From: Paenibacillus xylanilyticus
GTDB taxonomy: Bacteria; Bacillota; Bacilli; Paenibacillales; Paenibacillaceae
Direction of reading: 5' to 3'
Length of the DNA stretch: 64,000 nt
Assembly (NCBI RefSeq): GCF_013359935.1
Contig: NZ_JABMCB010000192.1
Location: forward strand, 372,001-436,000
The translations under genes were made by a program, and so were the position numbers. The notes below the pieces were generated by a model. The model was not told the origin of the DNA, did no database searches, and was given only the letters and a program-made list of their open reading frames with translations. This document shows, in pieces, positions 1 to 8,121 of the stretch. How positions within the stretch are numbered: position 1 is the first letter of the stretch; every line of letters begins with the position of its first letter.

Positions 1-364
1 GTAAGTGAGTAGGCGTAGAACCTACAACCCCGGTAATGCGGCGATCAGGAGTAATGATCTGCAGGCGCTGTGACAGAACAGCCTGGCTCCACCATCCACC
101 GAGCGGACGGAATTTAATCATTCCTGTTTCCGTGATGCCTGTTGTCATGAAACCGACTTCGTCAAAGTGCCCGGCAACCATCACTTTGGGACCCGATTCT
201 TCACCGCGCAGTACACCAAATAGACTCCCCAGACGATCCTGAACAAATTCCTCTGTATAATTGGACAGCTGTTCCTTCATCCAGCCGCGAAGCTCACGCT
301 CGAATCCGGAAGCGGAAGGAAACTCTGTTAAGGTGCGAAACATCTCCATTGTTTTTTCATTCAT
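1..364 (-). CDS. M42 family metallopeptidase (partial, N-terminal part)
   Basis: The reading frame runs leftward from an ATG at 364 and leaves the window at base 1, so only about 121 residues are visible. They begin MNEKTMEMFRTLTEFPSASG and contain VMVAGHFDEVGFM, the first metal-binding His-x-Asp-Glu region of M42 aminopeptidases and their glucanase-annotated relatives (YtoP/FrvX type). These are cytosolic, dinuclear-metal, dodecameric peptidases that trim peptides. The remaining metal ligands and catalytic Glu lie outside the window. It is divergent from the genes to the right. The family is fairly sure; the subtype is not. Confidence 0.8.
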   Translation of the reverse strand, partial: MNEKTMEMFRTLTEFPSASGFERELRGWMKEQLSNYTEEFVQDRLGSLFGVLRGEESGPKVMVAGHFDEVGFMTTGITETGMIKFRPLGGWWSQAVLSQRLQIITPDRRITGVVGSTPTHL

Positions 365-683
365 GTGTCGACAACTCCTCTGCTCGTATGTATGACAGTC
401 TCGACAGAACGGCTGGCGGACTGTTGTCCCCTAAAATGCAGGACGAATTATTAACCACTGGTCACATTACAGTATGAACCTTGCGCACGTAATTGTCCAT
501 GTCTGTGTCACGTATCTAAGGCATTCCTGGGACAATAAAATGGGGACAGGCGAATAGATGGGCGATAATCCCACGCCTTTAGCAGTGATATTGAATACTC
601 ATACATTGAGGCTCTTTGTAATTCCCATCTATCGTGAACTTCTCATTCATTTGCCTGACGACAGGAAGGAGTTGGAACACCAG
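365..683. other. Intergenic region without a supported gene
   Basis: This stretch of about 320 bases separates the divergent M42 peptidase gene from the small membrane ORF at 684. An open frame continues upstream of 684 as far as 558, but its first 42 codons have no ribosome site at their start and no recognisable features. I see no convincing promoter, RNA or repeat here, although promoters for both flanking genes must lie in or near it. Confidence 0.4.
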
Positions 684-767
684 ATGAAGCCACCTCATGA
701 AGGCAATGAAGATATCCTTTTTATCGTCCTCTTTATTTTACTCGTGATCGTGCTTCTTTATTTATAA
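684..767 (+). CDS. Tiny single-pass membrane protein (27 aa), possibly YjcZ-like sporulation peptide
   Basis: The ATG at 684 follows an AAGGAG-type ribosome site at about 666-671, and the frame ends at a TAA at 765-767. The 27-residue product has a short charged N-terminus (MKPPHEGNED) and one hydrophobic segment, FIVLFILLVIVLLYL. The core FIVLFILLVIV resembles the membrane segment of YjcZ-type small sporulation proteins, but the usual Gly/Tyr-rich N-terminus is missing. It lies about 220 bases upstream of the spoVA genes, which fits a spore role by context only. An upstream in-frame start at 558 would give 69 residues but lacks a ribosome site. Confidence 0.4.
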   Translation: MKPPHEGNEDILFIVLFILLVIVLLYL

Positions 768-986
768 GAAAATGATGAACCTGGATATATCATGATTGAA
801 AGCCATCTGATCCGGCGTACTTGATTCTGCTGCAAAAATGCTGCTCTCCCCAACTGGAAACAAATGCTGCAATTCGCCGGATACATAACCTTCCCATCAT
901 TAACAAACAATGAACATAGGATTTAACTCGCTCCGGGCAGTATTAAGCTGCTCGACTGATTTTGATTTCAAAGGAGGTTCTGTATC

Positions 987-1493
987 TTGCCAGCTCAAAC
1001 CAAAGGATCCGGTAATGGAAAAAAAGCATCATCCCTGTCCATTAATGAACAGGATTACAAGAAGGTTGCCAAAAAACATGAGCCAGCCCGTCCGATCCTG
1101 GCAAACTGCATTAAGGCTTTCTTTGTTGGAGGATTCATTTGCATCATTGGACAGGCTATCCAGGAGGCATTCAAAGCGGGGTTTGATATGACTTCCAAGG
1201 AAGCGGCCAGTCCTACAGTTGCGGTTATGATCCTGATCTCGGTCATTCTTACATGTCTTGGGGTCTACGATAAAATCGCTCAATGGGCCGGAGCCGGTAC
1301 GGCAGTTCCGGTTACCGGGTTTGCCAACTCCATGTGCTCGGCAGCATTGGAGCACCGAGCGGAGGGACTTGTCCTGGGGGTCGGAGCCAACATGTTTAAA
1401 CTTGCCGGTTCAGTTATTGTTTTTGGTGTCGTTGCTGCCTTTATTATAGGTATCATTTACGCCTTCCTGGGAGTCGGAGGTGGGCATCTATGA
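987..1493 (+). CDS. spoVAC: Stage V sporulation protein AC
   Basis: SpoVAC is an inner spore membrane protein of the channel that moves Ca-dipicolinic acid into the forespore and out during germination; in B. subtilis it behaves as a mechanosensitive channel component. The 168-residue product has a charged N-terminus followed by several hydrophobic segments (FFVGGFICIIGQAI, VAVMILISVILTCLGVYD, and a C-terminal IVFGVVAAFIIGIIYAFLG) with the GAGTAVPVTGFANS motif typical of SpoVAC/SpoVAE proteins. The start is a TTG at 987, chosen because AAAGGAGGT sits 7-8 bases upstream. The stop overlaps the spoVAD start (ATGA), indicating translational coupling. Confidence 0.95.
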   Translation: MPAQTKGSGNGKKASSLSINEQDYKKVAKKHEPARPILANCIKAFFVGGFICIIGQAIQEAFKAGFDMTSKEAASPTVAVMILISVILTCLGVYDKIAQWAGAGTAVPVTGFANSMCSAALEHRAEGLVLGVGANMFKLAGSVIVFGVVAAFIIGIIYAFLGVGGGHL

Positions 1494-2506
1494 AGCTGAT
1501 CGGACGTCAAACCTGGCAATTTGAAAACCAGCCACGAATTATCGGCAGAGCAGCGGTTGTGGGACCTGAGGAGGGAGAGGGACCGCTGTCAGCCGATTTC
1601 GACTACGTATACGACAATCTGGAGATTGGCGAGAAAACGTGGGAGAAAGGGGAGCGCAAGCTGCTTGAACAGGCTACGCAGCTGGCACTCGTTAATGCGA
1701 ACATTACAAAGGAAGAGCTCCAGTTTTTTATCGGTGGTGACCTCCTGAACCAGATCATCAGCAGTTCATTTTCGGCTCGAAAACTGGGAGCCCCCTACCT
1801 TGGTGTTTTTGGAGCCTGCTCCACATCCATGGAGAGCCTGGCATTAGCCTCCTTAATCGTTGACTCGGGTGCGGGTAATTATGTCCTCGCGGGTACGGTC
1901 AGCCATAACTGTACCGTGGAGAAGCAATTCCGCTATCCAACAGAGTATGGTTCCCAGAAGCCTCCATATGCCCAATACACGGTAACAGGGTCAGGATGCA
2001 GCGTGGTTTCCCGTACAGGGGACGGTCCTGTGGTTACCCGGGCAACGATTGGCCGAGTGATGGATCTCGGAATCAAGGACCCGTTCAATATGGGGGCAGC
2101 CATGGCTCCTGCCGCGGCAGATACCATTGTGTCTCATTTCCGGGATACCGGACTTGAACCAGGGTATTACGATCTCATCGTAACCGGAGATTTGGCCTCT
2201 GTTGGACTCCCGATTACGAAGGAACTGCTGCAAAAGGAAGGTATACCCATGGAACAAACGACGTTTAATGATTGCGGGCTCATGATTTACGACCGGGAGA
2301 AGCAGCCATACGTTGTAGCGGGCGGCAGCGGATGCGGTTGCTCTGCCACCGTAACTTACGGACATATTTTGAACCGGATGCAGAAAGGTGATCTGAAACG
2401 GGTCTTGATTGTTGCCACGGGCGCACTGCTGTCACCGATATCCTACCAGCAGGGCGAGAGCATCCCATGTATTGCGCATGCGGTAGCCATTGAAAAGGAG
2501 GGATAA
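1490..2506 (+). CDS. spoVAD: Stage V sporulation protein AD
   Basis: SpoVAD is the peripheral, dipicolinic-acid-binding subunit of the SpoVA channel, with a thiolase-like fold on the outer face of the inner spore membrane. The 338-residue product shows thiolase-like sequence: GACSTSMESLALASLIVDSG at about residues 104-123, with a Cys in the thiolase-like nucleophile area, HNCTVEKQFRYPTEYG, and GGSGCGCSATV near residue 280. It starts at an ATG that overlaps the spoVAC stop, and spoVAE begins 3 bases after its stop, so the three genes form one operon. Length and motifs match the family. Confidence 0.96.
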   Translation: MKLIGRQTWQFENQPRIIGRAAVVGPEEGEGPLSADFDYVYDNLEIGEKTWEKGERKLLEQATQLALVNANITKEELQFFIGGDLLNQIISSSFSARKLGAPYLGVFGACSTSMESLALASLIVDSGAGNYVLAGTVSHNCTVEKQFRYPTEYGSQKPPYAQYTVTGSGCSVVSRTGDGPVVTRATIGRVMDLGIKDPFNMGAAMAPAAADTIVSHFRDTGLEPGYYDLIVTGDLASVGLPITKELLQKEGIPMEQTTFNDCGLMIYDREKQPYVVAGGSGCGCSATVTYGHILNRMQKGDLKRVLIVATGALLSPISYQQGESIPCIAHAVAIEKEG

Positions 2507-2509
2507 ACG

Positions 2510-2860
2510 ATGCAATTTTTGTGGGCTTTTATTGTAGGCGGCTTGATTTGTGTGGTGGGACAGCTGCTGATGGATGGCGTCAAGCTGACCCCGGCTCATA
2601 CCATGAGTACACTGGTTGTGGCTGGTGCGGTTGCGGACGCATTGGGTTGGTATGATCCACTTGTCAAATTTGCGGGAGCAGGGGCTTCCATTCCCATTAC
2701 CAGTTTCGGTAATTCACTGGTGCACGGGGCGTTGACCGAGCTTGAAAAAGACGGATGGATCGGGGTGATTACCGGTATCTTCGACTTGACCGCAGCGGGG
2801 ATATCATCTGCGATTATCTTCTCCTTTCTCGCGGCACTGGTGGTTCGGCCGAAAGGCTGA
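2510..2860 (+). CDS. spoVAE: Stage V sporulation protein AE (AEb type)
   Basis: This is the third channel gene, encoding a 116-residue hydrophobic protein of the SpoVAEb type. It shares FAGAGASIPITSFGNSLVHGAL with the equivalent GAGTAVPVTGFANS motif of SpoVAC, showing that the two are related membrane subunits. An AAGGAGGG site lies just upstream of the ATG. It is the last gene before a strong terminator at 2905-2935. No spoVAA, spoVAB, spoVAEa or spoVAF is present beside it, so this is the minimal AC-AD-AEb set also seen in clostridia and in mobile spoVA operons. Confidence 0.93.
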   Translation: MQFLWAFIVGGLICVVGQLLMDGVKLTPAHTMSTLVVAGAVADALGWYDPLVKFAGAGASIPITSFGNSLVHGALTELEKDGWIGVITGIFDLTAAGISSAIIFSFLAALVVRPKG

Positions 2861-2904
2861 CAAAGTTTGCAGAATCTTAAAGCTATATCGACTTAAATGG
2901 AGAG

Positions 2905-2935
2905 GCTCCGGATATTTAATATCCGGAGCTTTTTG
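2905..2935 (+). terminator. Rho-independent terminator of the spoVA operon
   Basis: GCTCCGGATAT pairs perfectly with ATATCCGGAGC across a 3-base loop, followed by a T run. It lies 45 bases after the spoVAE stop. Confidence 0.92.
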
Positions 2936-3066
2936 TCGCACTCATGCGAGAATGGCGGCCAATCTGACGGCTGGAAACAAATTGTGATTCTCTGCGAGTG
3001 TACTCGGGCCCGTTGTTCATGTACAATAAAAGGAAATCTGTATGCTTTTTTAGGAGGTTAGACCAC

Positions 3067-4023
3067 ATGCCTGTGCGCAAAGAGTCGATCCAAATCATTT
3101 CAGCAGTTCGTTCTAATCTGGAATCTTGCATAATGGGGAAATCCTTTGAAATTCAACTTTTGCTCACAGCTTTGCTTGCAGGCGGACACGTTCTGATCGA
3201 AGACGTACCGGGAACAGGCAAAACGCAGTTGATCAAAGCATTATCGAAATCCATGCGCGGAGAATACCGCCGCATTCAATGTAATCCCGATATTCTGCCA
3301 AGTGATATCACCGGTGTATCCGTATTCCATCCGCGTGATGAACGCTTTTATTTCCGTCCGGGTCCAGTCATGACCAACATACTTCTAGCGGATGAGATCA
3401 ACAGGGCAACAACGAAAACCCAGTCAGCCCTGCTGGAGGTAATGGAAGAGCGCAGTGTGACGGTAGATGGCGATACTTATGATCTGCCGCACCCGTTTAT
3501 GCTCTGTGCTACCCAGAATCCAATCGATTTTGAAGGAACCTACACATTGCCGGAAGCACAACTTGACCGGTTTATGCTGAAAATAAGTCTTGGTTATCCG
3601 GATAAGGATATTGAGAAAACGCTGCTGAAGCAGCATCAATCGGGTCAGCCTGTGGACCGGCTTGAGTCCGTAACCCACATGGATCAAATTTCTGCGATTC
3701 AGCAGGAGATCAAGGAAGTGTTTATCGGCGATCCGGTGATGGACTATCTGCTTGATGTCGTTCGCATGACGCGTTCGCACCCGTCCGTGCTGCTGGGGGC
3801 GAGCCCGCGTGCAGCCATCTCATTCATGATGGCGGTGAAGGCGTTTGCCTTCTTGCAGGAACGTGATTATGTGCTCCCGGATGACGTGAAGACAATGGCG
3901 CCGTATGTCATCTCCCATCGGATTGTGCTGCGTCCTGAAGCGAGACTGGACAGCATGAGCTCTGAAGCCGTACTGAATTCTGTACTTCAGCAAGTTCGTG
4001 TACCCGTCTCCATGGGGCAATAA
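3067..4023 (+). CDS. MoxR-family AAA+ ATPase
   Basis: MoxR proteins are cytosolic AAA+ ATPases thought to act as chaperones for maturation of partners, often encoded beside DUF58 and transglutaminase proteins as here. The 318-residue product has Walker A (VPGTGKTQ, about 47-54), Walker B (ILLADEIN, about 105-112), a sensor-like CATQNPIDFEGTYTLPEAQLDRF segment, and the sensor-2 region GASPRAAISF. The ATG at 3067 is preceded by AGGAGG 9 bases upstream; an in-frame ATG at 2998 has no such site. The client is unknown; the downstream DUF58 protein and transglutaminase are the obvious candidates. Confidence 0.92.
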   Translation: MPVRKESIQIISAVRSNLESCIMGKSFEIQLLLTALLAGGHVLIEDVPGTGKTQLIKALSKSMRGEYRRIQCNPDILPSDITGVSVFHPRDERFYFRPGPVMTNILLADEINRATTKTQSALLEVMEERSVTVDGDTYDLPHPFMLCATQNPIDFEGTYTLPEAQLDRFMLKISLGYPDKDIEKTLLKQHQSGQPVDRLESVTHMDQISAIQQEIKEVFIGDPVMDYLLDVVRMTRSHPSVLLGASPRAAISFMMAVKAFAFLQERDYVLPDDVKTMAPYVISHRIVLRPEARLDSMSSEAVLNSVLQQVRVPVSMGQ

Positions 4024-4026
4024 TTC

Positions 4027-5274
4027 ATGAAGCCGCTTTTGAGTAATGTCAGAAGAGGAATGCGCCACCCTCGCGTATGGAGCATCGCGGCGGTGTGGAT
4101 TTGTTGTTTGGCTTACGTTCTGTTCCAGGGCGGGAAAACGTCCATCATGCTGCTTTCGATGGTGACCTTGCTCTGTCTCTATCTTGCAATTGCCGGGTTC
4201 AGCGGGGTAAGACGTGCACGCGGTGTGCGTATTTTATCCTCAGGTCAGGATCATGAAGAACTTTTGCATGCCGGTGACCAGGTTCAAGTGAAGCTTCAAC
4301 TGACCATTCCCGGGTTTTTGCCGCTGCCTTATGTAGTTGTGCGTGAAATATTGCACCGTCATAACGGGGAGTCCTGGTCTTTCAGGGAGAGCCTGATTCC
4401 CAACATGCGGGGAAATGGAGAGTTGTCTTTTCAGACCCCGCCGCTGGAACGAGGCAAATATGTGTTTTCGGAAACGGAATGTGCAAGCGAGGATATCTTT
4501 GGACTGATCGAGCACCGCGGCACATTCAAGGCCAAAGGCGATTTTCGGGTGCTGCCCCGCACTGTGTTCATACCGTACTGGCAGTTATATGATCGTAAAT
4601 CGCGACTATCTGGACCACAAACCGCGCGGACGCGTTCCCGCAGGGAAACAACTCAAATCAACGGAGTGCGTGATTATGTATATGGAGACCGGCTGTCCCG
4701 GATTCACTGGAATGCTACAGCCAAGACGGGAACATGGAAATCCAAGGAGTTTGAACATGAATCGGTACCCAAAACCATTCTGGTGCTTGACGCATTGGCG
4801 GGCAGCTACGAGCAAGGGGAAGCGTTTGAACTGGCTGTTTCCACCGCGGCATCGCTTTTGGAGTATGGAACGAGGGAACGGATGGGCATGGGGCTGATGA
4901 CATTATCTGACCAAACGAAACTGCTCCCTCCCAGCGAAAGCCTGCTTGAACGACAGAAGATGATGCACCATCTGGTGGACGTGCAGCACAATGGCCAGGA
5001 TAAACGACTGCTTCCCGGCATTGAGAAGCTTGCGCGTCAGCTGCCACAGGGTGCTTATTTTGTAGTCATTTCTCCCCAAAAAGATGAAAAGGTACTGGAA
5101 TTGCTGCGGTGGGCTGACACTCGGGGAATGACTCCGTGCCACATTATTATTGATACCAAGGAGTCCCGTCAGAGTGCTGAATGGTCAGCCATGCTGCGAG
5201 GAAAAGGCACAAGATCCTTTGTTGTTTCCCATCTGCAGGAACTTCCAACGGTTATGGGGGGAGGTTCTGCATGA
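4027..5274 (+). CDS. DUF58 domain-containing membrane protein
   Basis: The 415-residue product has two adjacent N-terminal membrane segments (about residues 18-33 and 37-56), then a soluble region with the DUF58 signature REYVYGDRLSRIHWNATAKTG-like stretch (here VRDYVYGDRLSRIHW) near residue 220, followed by a von Willebrand A-like fold (ILVLDALAGSYEQG). DUF58 proteins pair with MoxR ATPases. The start lies 3 bases after the moxR stop without a clear ribosome site, suggesting coupling; an ATG at 4060 with AGAAGAGGA upstream is an alternative. Its stop overlaps the start of the transglutaminase gene. Biochemical role is unknown. Confidence 0.88.
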   Translation: MKPLLSNVRRGMRHPRVWSIAAVWICCLAYVLFQGGKTSIMLLSMVTLLCLYLAIAGFSGVRRARGVRILSSGQDHEELLHAGDQVQVKLQLTIPGFLPLPYVVVREILHRHNGESWSFRESLIPNMRGNGELSFQTPPLERGKYVFSETECASEDIFGLIEHRGTFKAKGDFRVLPRTVFIPYWQLYDRKSRLSGPQTARTRSRRETTQINGVRDYVYGDRLSRIHWNATAKTGTWKSKEFEHESVPKTILVLDALAGSYEQGEAFELAVSTAASLLEYGTRERMGMGLMTLSDQTKLLPPSESLLERQKMMHHLVDVQHNGQDKRLLPGIEKLARQLPQGAYFVVISPQKDEKVLELLRWADTRGMTPCHIIIDTKESRQSAEWSAMLRGKGTRSFVVSHLQELPTVMGGGSA

Positions 5275-7484
5275 GTACCAATGGAAAAGAACTACGAACG
5301 GGAAAAAGATCCTGGTATCACGCAGCGTCGCTGCTCTGGATCTTCCTGATTGCAATGCAGTGGATCTCGTTTACCCAAGAATCATGGTATACGGAGACGA
5401 CATCACTGGTGTTGTGGACGCTGGCAGCGGTCAGTGTATTGGAAATCATTTTACCTTTTAAACCGATCTACCGCATGGCGATCAAGGCTATTGTACTTAT
5501 ATATATTTTGCATAAAACGCTCATTGATTACTCTGTCTATATGCCTTACGGGACATTCACCGATCGTGCGGAGCAGTTCCTGCTGCATTTGACGCCATAC
5601 ATCTGGTTCTCGCTGTGTGCATGGGTCATGCTTGAAGCTGCTCTTCGACTGGTGACCACAACCCGCCGTATCCTTGTCTTTCTGGGAGTTAACATTGTAT
5701 CGATGGGGATTCTGGATTCCTTTACCCAAATTCCGTTATGGATTGAAGTGGCCTGGGTGATGTTTGCAGGGATGGGCTGGCTGGTTTGCCAGCATTTCCG
5801 CAATTTTCAACTGCACTATCCGCAGGGCTGGAAACGATTAATCCGGTATCCGTACAAAATATTGGCCAACATCGCCATCATCTTTTCTCTGATTATCGTA
5901 GCGAGTGTGAATATGCCGGAAGTTCCGCCTACATTGACTGACCCGTATACGGCATGGCGTAACTATACCGGAAGCTCTACGAGCCAGACAGGCGACGGCA
6001 CGCTGGATATTCCAAGTTCCACAGAGTCGGGATACAGCCGTGAAGATAACCAGTTGGGCGGTGGATTCAATTTTGACTACACGCCTGTGATGTCGGTGAC
6101 GACCAATGAGCGCAGTTACTGGCGCGGTGAAACCCGGGAAGAGTACACCGGGACAGGGTGGGATGACCGCAGACGGGTGTCCACAGAGTATGTAGAACTT
6201 GGACAAACCCTGGAGAATGAGGATGCGGGCAACGTGAATACCAAGGAAGTTACTCAAAAAGTAACCATGCTGAACGATAATGTGTATCCAATCCTCTTTG
6301 GTGCGTACTCGATATCCGAAGTGAGTTCAGTCAATGGCGAGAACGTATCTGGCCGGATTCTGTGGAATGCGAATCAGGCAGAACTGCATATCGTAACGGA
6401 CCGGCAGCAGCCGCAATTTCCCAAAACGTATACGGTTGTCTCTGAAGCGCCCGTAATCGTTGAAGATGAGCTTCGTACAAAGACGTTTGATGATCTGTAC
6501 GCGAGCAATCCCGCAGACGATATGTACCTGCAGATGCCATCCCGCTTCCCGGACCGGGTGACGGAGCTTGCAGCTGAAATTACAGCTTCGGCAAATACGC
6601 CGTATGAAAAAGTGGCATTACTGCAAAACTATTTACAACAAAACTTTAATTACACCAACAATCCCGATTTATCACGAAAAGTAAGCAGTGATTTTGTTGA
6701 AGGATTTTTGTTTGACATCCGCGAGGGCTATTGTGATTACTTTTCGACGGCACTGGTCATGATGGCACGTTCGGAGGGGATACCGGCTCGCTGGGTAAAG
6801 GGTTATGCACCAGGCCAAATGTCTCTCAATTCGGACATGCAGGCACCACGTCAACCTGGGGCCGAGATTGAGACCACTTATACAGTGACGAATGCAGATG
6901 CGCATTCCTGGGCCGAGGTCTACTTTGGCGAATATGGATGGATTCCGGTTGAAGCGACACCTGGCTTTGATATGCCGCTGCTGACAGAACAGCCTGATGT
7001 ACAGCCGGTAGATGAACCGGAAGAGCAGCCTGAAGAGGAACCAGTTGTTGAAGAAGAGCAAACACCGGCACCTGAAGAAGCTGCATCAAGCGTTCCTGCT
7101 TTTGTAATTTGGGCCGCTGTGGCTGTTCTTGGGTTATGGGTGGCCTACATGTTCTGGCGGAATCGTTTCTCGCTCCGTTTCTGGATCCTGCGCCTGCGAA
7201 CGGGTGGACCACTCACGCCTGAGCAGAAAGTTGTTGCAGAGACAGACCGGTGGATTCGGTATGCGAAACGAAGAGGATTGAACCGAAGCGGAGATGAGAC
7301 GCTGCGTGAGTCCGTTAACCGCTGGAGTCAGGCGAAACCGGCTGCTGCAGCAACGCTGCATGAACTGCTTGCGATGTTTGAACAGACGCGTTACAGCCCG
7401 GCCTCCGTTACTTCGGATGATTGGAAGGCAGTCTATGAGACAGCCTTGAAGCTGCGCAAGGAACTCAAAGCGGAACGGGCATAG
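5271..7484 (+). CDS. Membrane transglutaminase-like protein (TgpA type, DUF4129 tail)
   Basis: This 737-residue protein has a bundle of N-terminal membrane helices (about residues 15-220), an extracytoplasmic transglutaminase core with GYCDYFSTALVMMARS (catalytic Cys near 488), DAHSWAEVYF (catalytic His near 544) and WIPVEATPGF (acidic residue as Glu instead of the usual Asp, as in TgpA relatives), an acidic Pro/Glu linker, another membrane helix, and a C-terminal cytoplasmic DUF4129-like domain. The ATG at 5271 overlaps the DUF58 stop (ATGA) and has GGGGGAGG upstream. Together with the two preceding genes it probably forms a cell-envelope protein-modifying module; the substrate is not known. 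Confidence 0.88.
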   Translation: MSTNGKELRTGKRSWYHAASLLWIFLIAMQWISFTQESWYTETTSLVLWTLAAVSVLEIILPFKPIYRMAIKAIVLIYILHKTLIDYSVYMPYGTFTDRAEQFLLHLTPYIWFSLCAWVMLEAALRLVTTTRRILVFLGVNIVSMGILDSFTQIPLWIEVAWVMFAGMGWLVCQHFRNFQLHYPQGWKRLIRYPYKILANIAIIFSLIIVASVNMPEVPPTLTDPYTAWRNYTGSSTSQTGDGTLDIPSSTESGYSREDNQLGGGFNFDYTPVMSVTTNERSYWRGETREEYTGTGWDDRRRVSTEYVELGQTLENEDAGNVNTKEVTQKVTMLNDNVYPILFGAYSISEVSSVNGENVSGRILWNANQAELHIVTDRQQPQFPKTYTVVSEAPVIVEDELRTKTFDDLYASNPADDMYLQMPSRFPDRVTELAAEITASANTPYEKVALLQNYLQQNFNYTNNPDLSRKVSSDFVEGFLFDIREGYCDYFSTALVMMARSEGIPARWVKGYAPGQMSLNSDMQAPRQPGAEIETTYTVTNADAHSWAEVYFGEYGWIPVEATPGFDMPLLTEQPDVQPVDEPEEQPEEEPVVEEEQTPAPEEAASSVPAFVIWAAVAVLGLWVAYMFWRNRFSLRFWILRLRTGGPLTPEQKVVAETDRWIRYAKRRGLNRSGDETLRESVNRWSQAKPAAAATLHELLAMFEQTRYSPASVTSDDWKAVYETALKLRKELKAERA

Positions 7485-7512
7485 CGGATGCCCGTCCCGT
7501 TTTTCCTTTTTC
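7472..7512 (+). terminator. Terminator overlapping the end of the transglutaminase gene
   Basis: ACGGGCAT (7475-7482) pairs with ATGCCCGT (7488-7495), extended by CGG/CCG with one bulge, followed by GTTTTTCCTTTTT. The left arm includes the last codons and the stop codon of the gene. Confidence 0.8.
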
Positions 7513-7536
7513 CCATACCATCAGGCACTGTATGCA

Positions 7537-7566
7537 TTTTCAGGAAAGACGGATTTGTGATATAGT
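7537..7566 (+). promoter_or_regulatory. Candidate extended -10 promoter for the yqeG operon
   Basis: TGaTATAGT forms an extended -10 box (TATAGT at 7561-7566) with a weak -35 (TTTTCA). Transcription would start near 7573, which places the GTG at 7567 upstream of the transcript start and supports the TTG at 7594 as the yqeG start. Confidence 0.5.
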
Positions 7567-7593
7567 GTGTCGTATGAAACTGAGGTGACTTCT

Positions 7594-8121
7594 TTGTTTA
7601 AAATGTTAATGCCCAAGCTGCGAGTAGACACGGTTTTTGACATTAATCTGGAAGAGCTGTACGCTCAAGGCTACCGTGGAATAATAACTGATCTGGATAA
7701 TACGCTTGTTGGTGCGAAAGCTCCTGATGCCACGCCTGAACTGATTGAATGGTTTGCGCGTGTGAAAAAGGCTGGTTTCAAGCTGATGATTGTATCCAAT
7801 AACAATTTGAATCGTGTATCTTTGTTTGCGACGCCGCTGGATATCCAGTTTGTGCATAGTGCACGCAAACCATCGAATGCACCGTTTCGTAGAGCAATGA
7901 AAATGATGGAGCTAACTCCGGAAAAAACGATTGTGGTAGGCGACCAGATGCTTACGGATGTATATGGAGGTAATCGGCTGGGACTTTATACCGTGCTGGT
8001 ACTGCCCATTTCCATCGGTGATGAAGGGTTTATGACCCGCTTCAATCGGCGCGTGGAACGGATTGCTCTAACCAGTTTGCGCAAGAAAGGCTTATGGCTC
8101 GAGGAGGAAAACAAGAAATGA
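7594..8121 (+). CDS. yqeG: YqeG family HAD phosphatase
   Basis: YqeG is a HAD-superfamily phosphatase (subclass IIIA) of uncertain substrate, conserved beside yqeH in Firmicutes. The 175-residue product has the catalytic motif DLDNTLVG (about residues 27-34), the motif II region MIVSNNN, and the motif IV region VVGDQMLTDVYGGN. I chose the TTG at 7594, which has GAGGTG 6 bases upstream; a longer frame from a GTG at 7567 would begin before the predicted transcript start. The stop overlaps the yqeH ATG, so the genes are translationally coupled. Confidence 0.9.
   Translation: MFKMLMPKLRVDTVFDINLEELYAQGYRGIITDLDNTLVGAKAPDATPELIEWFARVKKAGFKLMIVSNNNLNRVSLFATPLDIQFVHSARKPSNAPFRRAMKMMELTPEKTIVVGDQMLTDVYGGNRLGLYTVLVLPISIGDEGFMTRFNRRVERIALTSLRKKGLWLEEENKK

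Noticed and set aside
911..945. A possible sigma-G promoter before spoVAC (TGAACA and CAGTATTA)
   Set aside because: Spacing is too long and the -10 matches the consensus poorly, so I could not support it.
2978..3027. A sigma-A promoter for the moxR operon (TACAAT at 3022-3027)
   Set aside because: No acceptable -35 box lies 16-18 bases upstream, so the match may be chance.
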